Assembly: GCA_023434265.1 (NCBI GenBank) | Contig: JAEYTA010000110.1 | Location: 1-17,884, forward strand | Direction: 5' to 3' | Length of the DNA stretch: 17,884 bases | DNA from: Pseudomonadota bacterium | GTDB lineage: Bacteria > Pseudomonadota > Alphaproteobacteria > Caulobacterales > Caulobacteraceae | In this document: positions 5,738 through 17,492 of the stretch, in pieces | Position numbering within the stretch: the first letter of the stretch is position 1 | How the letters are laid out: each line of letters begins with the position of its first letter | The notes under the pieces: generated by a model | Database searches by the model: none | The model's input: the letters and a program-made list of their open reading frames with translations, nothing else | Told to the model about the DNA's origin: nothing | Program-made: the position numbers and the translations under genes

Positions 5738-6841
5738 ATGCAGAAACTGCTCGCCTCCCTCCTCGCCGCCGCCGCCGTGGCCGGATTCGCCGGGCCCGTC
5801 GCGGCCCAGTCGCGCATCAAGGACATCGCCGCCGTCGAGGGGGTGCGCTCCAACCAGCTGGTCGGCTACGGCCTGGTCGTCGGTCTCAACGGCACCGGCG
5901 ACTCCCTGCGCAACTGCCCCTTCACCCGCCAGTCGCTGGAAGGCATGACCGAGCGGCTCGGCAACAACATCCGCGGCACGACCGCCAACACCAAGAACAT
6001 GGCCGCGGTCATGGTCACCGCCGAACTGCCGCCCTTCGCCACCCCCGGCTCGCGCGTCGACGTCAGCGTCTCCTCCATGTGCGACGCCAAGAGCCTGCTG
6101 GGCGGAGCCCTGCTGGTCACCAGCCTGCAGGGCGCCGACGGCCAGGTCTACGCCGTGGCCCAAGGCTCGGTGCAGACCGGCGCGGTCTCGGCCTCGGGCG
6201 CCTCGGGCTCGTCGATCACTCGCGGCGTGCCCACCGCCGGCCGCATCGCCTCGGGCGCCACGGTCGAGCGCGAGACCGGCTTCGAACTGGCCAACATGCA
6301 CGAGGTCCGCCTGACCCTGCGCAATCCCGACTTCACCACCGCCCAGCGCGTCGCCGCCGCCATCAACCAGGTCTACCCCGGGACGGCCCTGGCCGAGAAC
6401 GGCACGGTCGTCGCCCTGCGCGCGCCCGGCCAGATGGGCATGGCCGGCTTCATCAGCCAGGTCGAGAACCTTCCGGTCGCCGTCGACGCCCCGGCGCGGG
6501 TGATCATCGACGAGGTCAACGGCGTCATCGTCATGGGCGAGGCGGTGCGCGTCTCCACCGTGGCCATCGCCCAGGGCAACCTGACCGTCTCGGTGCAGGA
6601 GACCCCCTTCGTCAGCCAGCCCGAGCCGTTCAGCCGCGGCGAGACCGCCGTGGTCCCCGACTCCCAGGTCCAGATCGAGGAGGAGCGCGGCGTGCAGATG
6701 CGCATGGTCGGCGGCGGCGCCTCGCTGTCGTCGCTGGTCAACGGCCTCAACGCCCTCGGCGTCAGCCCGCGCGACATGATCTCCATCCTGCAGGCGATCC
6801 GCGCCGCCGGCGCCCTGCAGGCCGACATCGAGGTGATGTGA
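5738..6841 (+). CDS. flgI: Flagellar basal body P-ring protein FlgI
   Basis: The product is 367 residues, standard for FlgI. It is exported by Sec and polymerises around the rod in the peptidoglycan layer as the P-ring bushing. The signal peptide is MQKLLASLLAAAAVAGFAGPVAA, followed by the family signature SRIKDIAAVEGVRSNQL and GYGLVVGLNGTGDS. The conserved C-terminal blocks GVIVMGEAVRVSTVAIAQGNLTV, RGVQM and LVNGLNALGVSPRDMISILQAIRAAGALQA are all present. The protein has two Cys in its mature part, Cys60 and Cys115, where I expect Ala and Gly in most homologues; they may form a disulfide. The start at 5738 follows from the signal peptide; the Shine-Dalgarno is weak (GCGGA). It is first in a tight operon with flgJ/cheL and flbY behind a sigma-54 promoter. 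Confidence 0.96.
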   Translation: MQKLLASLLAAAAVAGFAGPVAAQSRIKDIAAVEGVRSNQLVGYGLVVGLNGTGDSLRNCPFTRQSLEGMTERLGNNIRGTTANTKNMAAVMVTAELPPFATPGSRVDVSVSSMCDAKSLLGGALLVTSLQGADGQVYAVAQGSVQTGAVSASGASGSSITRGVPTAGRIASGATVERETGFELANMHEVRLTLRNPDFTTAQRVAAAINQVYPGTALAENGTVVALRAPGQMGMAGFISQVENLPVAVDAPARVIIDEVNGVIVMGEAVRVSTVAIAQGNLTVSVQETPFVSQPEPFSRGETAVVPDSQVQIEEERGVQMRMVGGGASLSSLVNGLNALGVSPRDMISILQAIRAAGALQADIEVM

Positions 6842-6843
6842 GC

Positions 6844-7125
6844 ATGATCGACGCCCTCGCTCCCAAGACCACCCCGCCGCCGGCGCCCTCGGCCCGGATG
6901 CGCGAGACCGCCGAGGCCTTCGAGGCCTCCTTCCTCGCCCAGATGCTGAAGCCGATGTTCGAAGGCCTGAGAACCGACGGCGTGTTCGGCGGCGGCCAGG
7001 GCGAGGAGACCTGGCGCAGCTTCATGATCGAGGCCATGGCCAGACAGACCGTCAAGGCCGGCGGCGTCGGCCTCGCCGACCAGGTCGTCGCCCAGATGCT
7101 GAAAATGCAGGAGCAGTCGCAATGA
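6844..7125 (+). CDS. flgJ: Rod-binding protein, FlgJ N-terminal domain only (CheL-type)
   Basis: The product is 93 residues. It corresponds to the N-terminal rod-binding domain of FlgJ: ETAEAFEASFLAQMLKPMFEGL at 21-42, then GGGQGEETWRSFMIEAMARQ and GGVGLADQVVAQML. Enterobacterial FlgJ (about 313 residues) adds a C-terminal muramidase; that domain is absent here, as is usual in alphaproteobacteria, where this short protein has also been called CheL. It acts in the periplasm as a scaffold or cap for rod assembly, and the peptidoglycan-opening enzyme must be encoded elsewhere. It starts 2 nt after the flgI stop and its stop overlaps the flbY start by 4 nt, so translational coupling is likely. 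Confidence 0.9.
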   Translation: MIDALAPKTTPPPAPSARMRETAEAFEASFLAQMLKPMFEGLRTDGVFGGGQGEETWRSFMIEAMARQTVKAGGVGLADQVVAQMLKMQEQSQ

Positions 7126-7545
7126 CCGGAGCCGCCCTCAACGCCACCGCCCGGCTGCGTCAGCTGGTCGACCTGACCGAACGCCTGACCGCCGCCCTCG
7201 TCGAGGAGGCGAAGGCCTTCGAGGCCCGCCGCCCGCAGGACGCCGCCGCCCTCGTCGCCGGAACGGCCGAACTGGCCAACGCCTACCGGCGGGAGTCGGC
7301 CCAGCTGAAGGCCAATCCGGCCGCGATCGCCGCCGCCCCCGCGGCCGACCGCACCGCCCTGATCCGCGCCACCGAAGCCTTCGAGGCCATCCTGTCGCGC
7401 CACGCCCGCGCGGTGGAGGCGGCCCGCACCATCTCCGAGGGGCTGGTCCGCACCATCGCCGCCGAGGTCGCCGGCCAGCGCGGCGCGCCCTCGGCCTACG
7501 GCGCGACCGGGCGCGCCAACGCCGGCGACGGCCGCGCCGTGGCCT

Positions 7546-7562
<17 letters not shown>
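7122..7562 (+). CDS. flbY: Flagellar protein FlbY (FlgN-like, helical)
   Basis: The product is 146 residues and mostly alpha-helical, with long Ala/Arg/Glu helices (about 9-40, 50-70 and 85-120) and no signal peptide or membrane segment. Size, composition and position resemble FlgN-type export chaperones for hook-filament junction proteins, and the slot after flgI-cheL is where Caulobacter has flbY. The internal motif TISEGLVRTIAAEV and a disordered Gly/Ala-rich tail are visible. It starts in an ATGA overlap with flgJ/cheL. The last 17 bp overlap the end of the convergent ABC-F gene. The symbol rests on synteny plus general resemblance, so it is less certain than flgI. Confidence 0.75.
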
Positions 7563-9171
<1,609 letters not shown>

Positions 9172-9384
9172 AGGCGAGCACGAGCAGCGGGGCGGAAAGG
9201 GCGACAGCGATTTCCAGCGTGCTGATCATGATCGTCGGGCCTCCGGGCCGGTTCACTCGTACGCGATGAAGATGCGGGCGGCGTCGCTGGGGCGCAAGCG
9301 TTTTCGCCGGACACGGACGATGACGAGGCCGTGATAGGTCGTCGCAGGCCGACGGCGCGGCTGGCCGCGCGCCCGCGCGCCGCC

Positions 9385-9390
9385 TAAATC
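9385..9390 (+). promoter_or_regulatory. Possible -10 box of a leaderless trHb transcript
   Basis: TAAATC lies 6 nt before the ATG at 9397, and no Shine-Dalgarno is visible. This spacing is what a leaderless mRNA would show, and such mRNAs are common in Caulobacterales. I see no convincing -35 box. Confidence 0.3.
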
Positions 9391-9396
9391 GAACGC

Positions 9397-9882
9397 ATGG
9401 AACCCCGCGTCACTCCGGAACAGATGGCCAGCCGCCGCGAGGCCCTGATCGAGCAGATCCGGGCCGAGACTGGCATCGACGAGCCGATGATCGCCCGGCT
9501 GGTCGACGCCTTCTATGACAGGGTGCGCGCCGATCCGCTGCTCGGCCCGGTGTTCGAGGCCCGCATTTCCGACTGGGGCCCGCACCTCGAGCAGATGCGG
9601 CTGTTCTGGTCCTCGGTCGCGCTGATGAGCGGCGCCTACCACGGCCGCCCGATGCCCAAGCACCTGCCCCTGCCGGTCGACGCCGCTCACTTCGACCGCT
9701 GGCTGGCGCTGTTCGAGCAGACCGCCCGCGAGCTCTGCCCGCCGGCCGCCGCCGACCACTTCGTCGACCGCGCCCGCCGCATCGCCGAGAGTCTTGAGCT
9801 CGGCATCGCCGGGGCGAATGGCGTGCTGCTGGGCAAGGGTGAGCGCTATGTGCGCCAGCCGGACCCGTGGGCGCCGGAGTGA
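9397..9882 (+). CDS. Group III truncated haemoglobin
   Basis: The product is 161 residues, slightly longer than the usual 125-140 because of about 20 extra N-terminal residues and a C-terminal tail. Group III truncated globins (for example Campylobacter Ctb) bind haem in a 2-on-2 fold and are linked to oxygen or nitric oxide handling. Visible landmarks are the B-helix FYDRVRADPLLGPVF with Tyr40 (B10), His63 (E7 in WGPHLEQM), FWSSVALMSGAYHGRPM and the proximal His89 (F8 in PKHLPLP). The E7-to-F8 distance of 26 residues equals that of Ctb as I recall it. HFDRWLALFEQT follows. There is no Shine-Dalgarno; the start may be leaderless. It is cytoplasmic, and its stop lies 6 bp from that of the convergent lipoprotein gene. 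Confidence 0.9.
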   Translation: MEPRVTPEQMASRREALIEQIRAETGIDEPMIARLVDAFYDRVRADPLLGPVFEARISDWGPHLEQMRLFWSSVALMSGAYHGRPMPKHLPLPVDAAHFDRWLALFEQTARELCPPAAADHFVDRARRIAESLELGIAGANGVLLGKGERYVRQPDPWAPE

Positions 9883-9888
9883 GGCGAC

Positions 9889-10317
9889 TCAGCCTGCAGG
9901 GGCCTCCGCGGCCGAGGGCTTCATCCGCGCGTTGACGTTGAAGCCCTCCACCTTCCAGGCCCCGTCTTCCTTCAGGAAGAAGGTGTCCAGCCGTACAAGC
10001 CGGTCGGGATAGTCGTACTCCTGCGCGAGGCTGTAGCGCTGGCCGCCCGTGCCGGTATTGGCGCGCCAGCCCACGGTCTTGGGCTCCGGCGGCGGGCCCG
10101 CCGGGGCGAACTGGCGGAGCATGGGCAGTTGGGCGCGAACCTCAGCCGGATCGTTCCCGGAACTCAAACGGGCCATAAGGGCCTCGTCCCGACCCTCGGT
10201 GAGGTCGGCGTACAGCGCCGCCGCGTCCCCCGCCCGCTCTGCGTCGCCCTGCAGGTTCGGCATGCCGCAGGCCGCAAGGCCGGCCGTCATGACCACGATC
10301 GCCGGTACAAGTCTCAT
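9889..10317 (-). CDS. Small lipoprotein of unknown function
   Basis: The product is 142 residues. A lipoprotein signal is clear: MRLVPAIVVMTAGLAAC, with Cys17 as the lipidation site and Gly at +2, which fits outer-membrane sorting. The mature part is helical at first (DAAALYADLTEGRDEALMARL), then a beta-rich C-terminal half (about 85-135) with alternating hydrophobics ending in WKVEGFNVN. This layout is like NTF2/cystatin-type small domains, but I cannot name the family. The start at 10317 is preferred over a longer frame (to 10413) because of the lipobox and a strong purine run (GGGGGGAG) just upstream. Transcribed toward the trHb gene and divergent from uvrA, about 195 bp apart. Confidence 0.82.
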   Translation of the reverse strand: MRLVPAIVVMTAGLAACGMPNLQGDAERAGDAAALYADLTEGRDEALMARLSSGNDPAEVRAQLPMLRQFAPAGPPPEPKTVGWRANTGTGGQRYSLAQEYDYPDRLVRLDTFFLKEDGAWKVEGFNVNARMKPSAAEAPAG

Positions 10318-10416
10318 GAGCTCCCCCCTGCCCGCACCTTTGCAGTTGCCCGGCTCAAGGCCAACCCCTCGCCTGCTGCCAATTCCTGTCAGCAGCCCCA
10401 AGCGATCAGCCACAAT

Positions 10417-10431
10417 GTTCCCGCATTGTTC
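10417..10431. promoter_or_regulatory. LexA (SOS) box upstream of uvrA
   Basis: GTTC-CCGCATT-GTTC is a perfect match to the direct-repeat LexA box of alphaproteobacteria (GTTC-N7-GTTC). It lies 81 bp before the uvrA ATG, in the intergenic region, and uvrA is a classic SOS gene in this group. LexA repression and DNA-damage induction are therefore very likely. Confidence 0.8.
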
Positions 10432-10472
10432 TTGCTGAATCCGGCGAATTGCTCCCCATATAGCGCTGTCGC

Positions 10473-10490
10473 GCCGGAGCCTGCTCCGGC
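10473..10490 (+). other. Inverted repeat in the uvrA leader
   Basis: GCCGGAGC and GCTCCGGC are exact inverted repeats separated by CT; as RNA a 6-bp stem with a 6-nt loop would form. It lies 21 nt upstream of the uvrA ATG, after a TATAGC that could be a -10 box (10459-10464). It has no T-run. It may shape the 5' end of the mRNA or be chance in GC-rich DNA. Confidence 0.3.
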
Positions 10491-10511
10491 TCCCCCGCGT
10501 TCCCGGATTCC

Positions 10512-13418
<2,907 letters not shown>

Positions 13419-13425
13419 GGCGGCC

Positions 13426-13447
13426 GTCGGCGGCTCAGACCGCCGGC
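13426..13447. other. Hairpin in the uvrA / membrane-protein convergent junction
   Basis: GTCGGCGG and CCGCCGGC pair over 8 bp (one G-U) around a 6-nt loop that contains the minus-strand gene's stop. It sits 8 nt after the uvrA stop. There is no T-run on either side, so a bidirectional terminator is only a possibility. Confidence 0.25.
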
Positions 13448-14352
13448 GTGTGCAGCCCCTTGAGGTCGCGGTAGGCGGCGGCGAACGGCGCGTACAGCAC
13501 GCCCACGGTCAGGGCGTTGACGATCGCCTCGACGAGGGCGCTGGCGATCACCCACGGATTGCTGATGTCGAAGGCGGCGCGCATCGCCTCCGGATCCTCA
13601 TGCGCCCCGAAGGTCCAACTCTCGAGTCCGGACATCAGGCTCAGCGGCATGGTCACGATTGACGACAGGAAGCTGATGATCAGCACCATCACCACGGCGA
13701 TGATGGCCATGCCCAGCAAAGGCCAGAACCGTCCCCGGGTCAGGGCGAAGGAGTCGAAGAAGGCCATCCGCTTCTCCGACACGGTGATCGGCACCGCCAG
13801 GCTCAGCCGCACCGACAGCCAGATGATCAGGCAGAGGCCGGCGAGGATGGCGATTGCGCCGACCAGCCAGCCCCAGCCCTCGCCCGTCGCCGCCGCAACG
13901 CCGGCGATCACCCCGACGGCGAGGAACACGACCACGGCCAAGGCGGTCATCAGCAGCGACAGCACCAGCGTCACCACCAGCACACGGAACTCGTCGGCGC
14001 CCAGCCGCAGATAGCCGAAGCCGCCAGCCTTCGGGTCGAGCACACCGCGCGCCACCGCCGCCGACAGCATGGCGCCGACCACCATCGCCACCGGCAGCAG
14101 CCAGGCCACGCTGAGCAGGATGAGGCCGAACGCCTGCAGCATTTCGCCCATCTCGGCGGGGGTCGGCGTGCCCGCCTCCATCGCCTCGGCCTGCGCCTGC
14201 CACGCGATCATCGGGTCGATCGCCCGCGACATGGCGAACAGGGCCACGAGCGTCAGCACCGCGTAGAGCACCGCCCAGGCCACCACGGCCATCGGATTGC
14301 GCCGCACGAGGCGGAAGCCCTCGAACGCCGCGTCTGTCGCTGAAAATGCCAT
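13435..14352 (-). CDS. Polytopic membrane protein (second of a tandem paralogous pair)
   Basis: The product is 305 residues with about six transmembrane helices (approximately 22-42, 74-100, 124-152, 160-182, 208-235 and 265-292). The N-terminal cytoplasmic stretch has the pattern F-x-G-F-R-L-V-R-R-N-P just before helix 1, and a central loop has YLRLGADEFRVL. Both match the neighbouring upstream gene, so the two are paralogues. The pattern resembles poorly characterised glycerophosphodiester phosphodiesterase membrane-domain-like proteins, but no catalytic domain is attached. A strong Shine-Dalgarno (AGGAGG, 7 nt from the ATG) fixes the start at 14352. It lies 30 bp downstream of its paralogue and is probably co-transcribed. 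Function unknown. Confidence 0.85.
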   Translation of the reverse strand: MAFSATDAAFEGFRLVRRNPMAVVAWAVLYAVLTLVALFAMSRAIDPMIAWQAQAEAMEAGTPTPAEMGEMLQAFGLILLSVAWLLPVAMVVGAMLSAAVARGVLDPKAGGFGYLRLGADEFRVLVVTLVLSLLMTALAVVVFLAVGVIAGVAAATGEGWGWLVGAIAILAGLCLIIWLSVRLSLAVPITVSEKRMAFFDSFALTRGRFWPLLGMAIIAVVMVLIISFLSSIVTMPLSLMSGLESWTFGAHEDPEAMRAAFDISNPWVIASALVEAIVNALTVGVLYAPFAAAYRDLKGLHTPAV

Positions 14353-14382
14353 GGTCGCCTCCTGATTCCCGCCGAACCTAGC

Positions 14383-15351
14383 TCACGCCGCCGGCGCGGG
14401 CGAACCCGCCGGCTCGGCGACGACGGGCTCGGGCGCCACGCCGTCCGCCAGCTGCCGGCACGCCGAGGCGAAGGGCGCCGCCGCCAGCGTCATCAGCACA
14501 CCGTACACCAGGGCGAAGACCGCGCAGGCCAGCGCGGCCCAGTACCAGTTCGCCGCCAGCCAGCCGTTGACCGGCTCGAACGGATTGTCGGCCGCCGCCC
14601 AGCTCTCCCACCAGCCGGTCGCGCCCCCGCCGAGGGCCAGGAAGGCGCCGACGCCGATCAGCACGACCACGATCTCGATCGCGATGAGGCAGAGCAGGAC
14701 GACGATCTGCAGCCCGAACAGCGACCAGCCCCTGCCCGCGCCCAGCCGCCAGCCCTGGGAGAAGGCGAAGTCGCGATACAGCACGCTGGCCGGAGCCATC
14801 AGGCTGACCCGCGCCATCCACCACATGGCGGCTCCGACCGCGGCGAGGATCAGCACCGGGATGACCGCGAACGCCGCGGTCTCGGACGTCGACCAGACGC
14901 CGAAACCGATGGCCGCGCCGATCATGACGACGGCGATCAGCGCGGCGTACAGCGCCACGCCGATGGCCAGGCCGACGACCGCGACGCGCAACTCGTCCAT
15001 GCCCAGCCGCAGCGAGAAGAAGCTGGTCTCGCGCGGCCGCAGCACGGCGCGGAAGATGGCGGCGTAGACGACGGCCAGCCCGACGTACTGGGCGATGTTG
15101 GCCAGCATGCTGCCCAGCTGGAACTGGATCACCTTGGCGAACATCGCCTGGCTGTACGCCGCCTCGGCCTCAGCCGCCGTGCCTTCCGGCGGGAGCTCGG
15201 CGAACAGGTCGCCCATCATCGGCAGCATCATGCCGAAGGTCGCCAGCATCGGCGCGACCATCAGCAGCCCCCAGACGAACACACTCAACGGCCGCCGCGC
15301 GATCAGGCCGAAGCCGTCGCCCATGGCGCGCCCGATGGAAAAACCTTTCAT
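14383..15351 (-). CDS. Polytopic membrane protein (first of a tandem paralogous pair)
   Basis: The product is 322 residues with about six transmembrane helices (approximately 22-46, 80-102, 122-150, 160-180, 212-242 and 266-292) and a Pro/Ala-rich cytoplasmic tail. Features shared with the next gene are G-F-G-L-I-A-R-R-P before helix 1, LRLGMDELRVAV before helix 3, a WWMARVSLMAPASV segment after helix 4 and APFASACRQL after the last helix. The start MKGFSIGRAM at 15351 is supported by GGAGGGGG just upstream; a frame from 15378 adds nine unlikely residues. It is divergent from trmFO with 64 bp between starts. It is likely the first gene of a two-gene operon. Function unknown. Confidence 0.85.
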   Translation of the reverse strand: MKGFSIGRAMGDGFGLIARRPLSVFVWGLLMVAPMLATFGMMLPMMGDLFAELPPEGTAAEAEAAYSQAMFAKVIQFQLGSMLANIAQYVGLAVVYAAIFRAVLRPRETSFFSLRLGMDELRVAVVGLAIGVALYAALIAVVMIGAAIGFGVWSTSETAAFAVIPVLILAAVGAAMWWMARVSLMAPASVLYRDFAFSQGWRLGAGRGWSLFGLQIVVLLCLIAIEIVVVLIGVGAFLALGGGATGWWESWAAADNPFEPVNGWLAANWYWAALACAVFALVYGVLMTLAAAPFASACRQLADGVAPEPVVAEPAGSPAPAA

Positions 15352-15401
15352 CGCCCCCTCCAACTTCCCCACGCCCACGCTAGCCCGGATCGGCCGCCGC
15401 C

Positions 15402-15409
15402 GCTAGAAG
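15402..15409 (+). promoter_or_regulatory. Possible -10 box of a leaderless trmFO transcript
   Basis: GCTAGAAG closely matches the Caulobacter -10 consensus GCTANAWC and ends 6 nt before the trmFO ATG. No Shine-Dalgarno lies between it and the start codon. That geometry predicts a leaderless or near-leaderless mRNA. The -35 region is not convincing. Confidence 0.4.
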
Positions 15410-15415
15410 CCCGGC

Positions 15416-16801
15416 ATGAACGACAGCCCCTCCCCCGTCCACGTCATCGGCGGCGGCCTCGCCGGCTCCGAGGCCGCCTGGCAGATCGCCTCGGCCGGCG
15501 TCCCCGTCGTCCTGCACGAGATGCGCGGCGTGCCCGGCGTGAAGACCGACGCCCACCACACCGACGGCCTCGCAGAGCTGGTCTGCTCCAACTCCTTCCG
15601 CTCGGACGACTGGGAGTACAACGCCGTCGGCCTGCTGCACGCCGAGATGCGGGCGCTCGACTCGCTCATCATGGCCTGCGGCGACGCCCACCAGGTCCCG
15701 GCCGGCGGGGCGCTGGCGGTCGACCGCGACGGCTTCTCGCAGGCCGTCACGGCCCGGCTGGAAGCCCACCCCCTCGTCACCATCGTGCGCGAGGAGATCG
15801 CCAGGCTGCCGCCGGAAGCGTGGGACAACGTCATCGTCGCCACCGGCCCGCTGACCTCGCCCGCCCTCGCCGACGCTATCCTGAAGGCCACCGGCGAGGA
15901 GAGCCTGTCGTTCTTCGACGCCATCGCCCCCATCGTCCACGCCGACTCGATCGACTTCGACATCGCCTGGCGCCAGTCGCGCTACGACAAGGCCGGCCCG
16001 GGCGGCGACGCCGCCGCCTACGTCAACTGCCCGAAGGACAAGGCCCAGTACGACGCCTTCATCGACGCCCTGCTGGCCGGTCCCAAGGCCGAGTTCAAGG
16101 AGTGGGAGGACGTCCCCTATTTCGACGGCTGCCTGCCCATCGAGGTCATGGCCGAGCGCGGTCGCGAGACCCTGCGCCACGGCCCGATGAAGCCGGTCGG
16201 CCTGACCAACCCGCGCGACCCCACGGTCAAGGCCCACGCCATCGTCCAGCTGCGCCAGGACAATGCGCTCGGCACCCTGTTCAACATGGTCGGCTTCCAG
16301 ACCAAGCTGAAATACGGCGCCCAGACCGAGGTCTTCCGCATGATCCCCGGCCTGCAGGACGCCCAGTTCGCCCGCCTCGGCGGCCTGCACCGCAACACCT
16401 TCCTCAACTCGCCCAAGCTGCTCGACCGCCAGCTCCGCCTGAAGGCCATGCCCCGCCTGCGCTTCGCCGGCCAGGTCACCGGCGTCGAGGGCTATGTCGA
16501 GAGCGCCGCCATGGGTCTCCTCGCCGGCCGGCTGGCGGCGGCGCAGGCGCTCGGCCGCGACCTCGCCCCGCCGCCGCCCGAGACCGCCATCGGCGCCTTG
16601 GTCGAGCACATCACGGGCGGCCACCTCGAGGGCTCGAAATTCCAGCCGATGAACATCAACTACGGCCTGCTCCCCCCGCTGGAGGCGCCCCGCGTCGACG
16701 CCGACGGCCAGCGCATTCCTCCGAAGGACCGCGGCCGGGCGAAGAAGCGGCTGATGAGCGTGCGGGCGCTGGAGAGCCTCAAGGCCTGGCGGGACGCCTG
16801 A
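15416..16801 (+). CDS. trmFO: Methylenetetrahydrofolate-tRNA-(uracil-5-)-methyltransferase TrmFO
   Basis: The product is 461 residues, standard for TrmFO (formerly Gid). The enzyme is a cytoplasmic flavoprotein that makes m5U54 in the tRNA T-loop, using methylenetetrahydrofolate as carbon donor and FAD as reductant, instead of the SAM-dependent TrmA. The N-terminal dinucleotide-binding motif VHVIGGGLAGSEAA (residues 8-21) is intact. Cys57 (LVCSNSFRSDD) and Cys239 (FDGCLPIEVMAERG) match the two catalytic-site cysteines of the family. The blocks KPVGLTNPR, VQLRQDN, LFNMVGFQT and AGQVTGVEGYVESAA are all present, as is the C-terminal NINYGLLPPL. The start at 15416 fits the family N-terminus; there is no Shine-Dalgarno. 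It converges with the cytochrome b561 gene, 6 bp between stops. Confidence 0.97.
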   Translation: MNDSPSPVHVIGGGLAGSEAAWQIASAGVPVVLHEMRGVPGVKTDAHHTDGLAELVCSNSFRSDDWEYNAVGLLHAEMRALDSLIMACGDAHQVPAGGALAVDRDGFSQAVTARLEAHPLVTIVREEIARLPPEAWDNVIVATGPLTSPALADAILKATGEESLSFFDAIAPIVHADSIDFDIAWRQSRYDKAGPGGDAAAYVNCPKDKAQYDAFIDALLAGPKAEFKEWEDVPYFDGCLPIEVMAERGRETLRHGPMKPVGLTNPRDPTVKAHAIVQLRQDNALGTLFNMVGFQTKLKYGAQTEVFRMIPGLQDAQFARLGGLHRNTFLNSPKLLDRQLRLKAMPRLRFAGQVTGVEGYVESAAMGLLAGRLAAAQALGRDLAPPPPETAIGALVEHITGGHLEGSKFQPMNINYGLLPPLEAPRVDADGQRIPPKDRGRAKKRLMSVRALESLKAWRDA

Positions 16802-16807
16802 CGACGG

Positions 16808-17341
16808 TCACCAGGCCGTCATGCGTTTCAGCGTCCCGTCGCGCAGCACATGATGGTGGAACAGGGCGGCGACGGCGTGCAGCCCGACCAGCCAGTAGCC
16901 CACCGTTCCCACGGCCTCGTGCACATCCTCCACCCGGCCGGCGAGGGCCTCATCTGGGGCGACCAGCGGCGGGAGCGGCAGGCCGAACAGTCGCACCGGG
17001 TCGCCTTCGGCGCTGAGGATCACCCAGCCCATCAGCGGCATGGCGATCATGAAGGCGTAGAGGGCGAGGTGCATCAGCCCGGCCATGCGCGCTGCGAAGC
17101 CGCCGCCGTGCGTCGGGCGATGCAGCCAGCGCGCCGCGGCGCGCACCAGCACGAGGCCGAACACGCTCAGGCCGAGGCTGAAATGCCAGGCCTTGAGGGC
17201 CTCGCGGATCTCGCTGCCACGCGGGTATTCGTGGCGCAGCAAGATGGTGGCGTAAACCGCCACGAGCAGGGCCAGCATCAGCCAGTGCAGCGCGACCGAC
17301 AGGCGGCTGTAGGCGCGGGGCTCGATTGCGGGCGCGGACAT
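16808..17341 (-). CDS. Cytochrome b561 (CybB family)
   Basis: The product is 177 residues, typical of the bacterial four-helix di-haem cytochrome b561 of the inner membrane. These proteins oxidise quinol; E. coli CybB passes electrons to superoxide. Four transmembrane helices are visible (about 14-36, 52-70, 88-110 and 145-165). The haem ligands are probably His19 (ALHW), His53 (WHFSLG), His141 (VEDVHEAVG) and His155 (GLHAVAALFHHH), which matches the family pattern. The ATG at 17341 was chosen over a longer frame to 17410 because GGAG lies about 8 nt upstream and the extra 23 residues are not family-like. It is divergent from the small exported protein gene. Physiological partner unknown. Confidence 0.93.
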   Translation of the reverse strand: MSAPAIEPRAYSRLSVALHWLMLALLVAVYATILLRHEYPRGSEIREALKAWHFSLGLSVFGLVLVRAAARWLHRPTHGGGFAARMAGLMHLALYAFMIAMPLMGWVILSAEGDPVRLFGLPLPPLVAPDEALAGRVEDVHEAVGTVGYWLVGLHAVAALFHHHVLRDGTLKRMTAW

Positions 17342-17396
17342 GGCGGAGTCTCCGGCTTGACCGCACTCAGGCTGCGCCGTCCCGCATGCGGCGTCC

Positions 17397-17410
17397 TTGC
17401 GCCGGCGCAA
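17397..17410. other. 14-bp palindrome between cytochrome b561 and the small exported protein gene
   Basis: TTGCGCCGGCGCAA is a perfect palindrome in the 151-bp divergent intergenic region, 56 bp from the b561 start and 82 bp from the other. A shorter palindrome, CCGCATGCGG, lies at 17382-17391. Either could be an operator, but palindromes of this length are expected by chance a few times in a window this GC-rich. Confidence 0.25.
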
Positions 17411-17492
17411 TGATCAGGGCGCGTCGGTTGGCCTGCAGGCGCGGCTGGGCTTCACTGCACGAGCGGCGCGAGGCCGCGCGGGAGAACCCTCG

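Noticed and set aside
9253..9396. Minus-strand open frame ending in RPSDAARIFIAYE at 9253, in the trHb / ABC-F gap
   Set aside because: The ending looks protein-like, but within the gap there is no ATG or GTG start in frame, only a late TTG, and no Shine-Dalgarno. I could not support a gene.
15380..16624. A 414-residue minus-strand open frame opposite trmFO
   Set aside because: Shadow of trmFO; Gly/Asp/Val-rich with no recognisable motif.
17382..17410. Two adjacent palindromes as a definite operator
   Set aside because: The 14-bp and 10-bp palindromes are of a length expected by chance several times in DNA of this GC content; kept only as a low-confidence feature.
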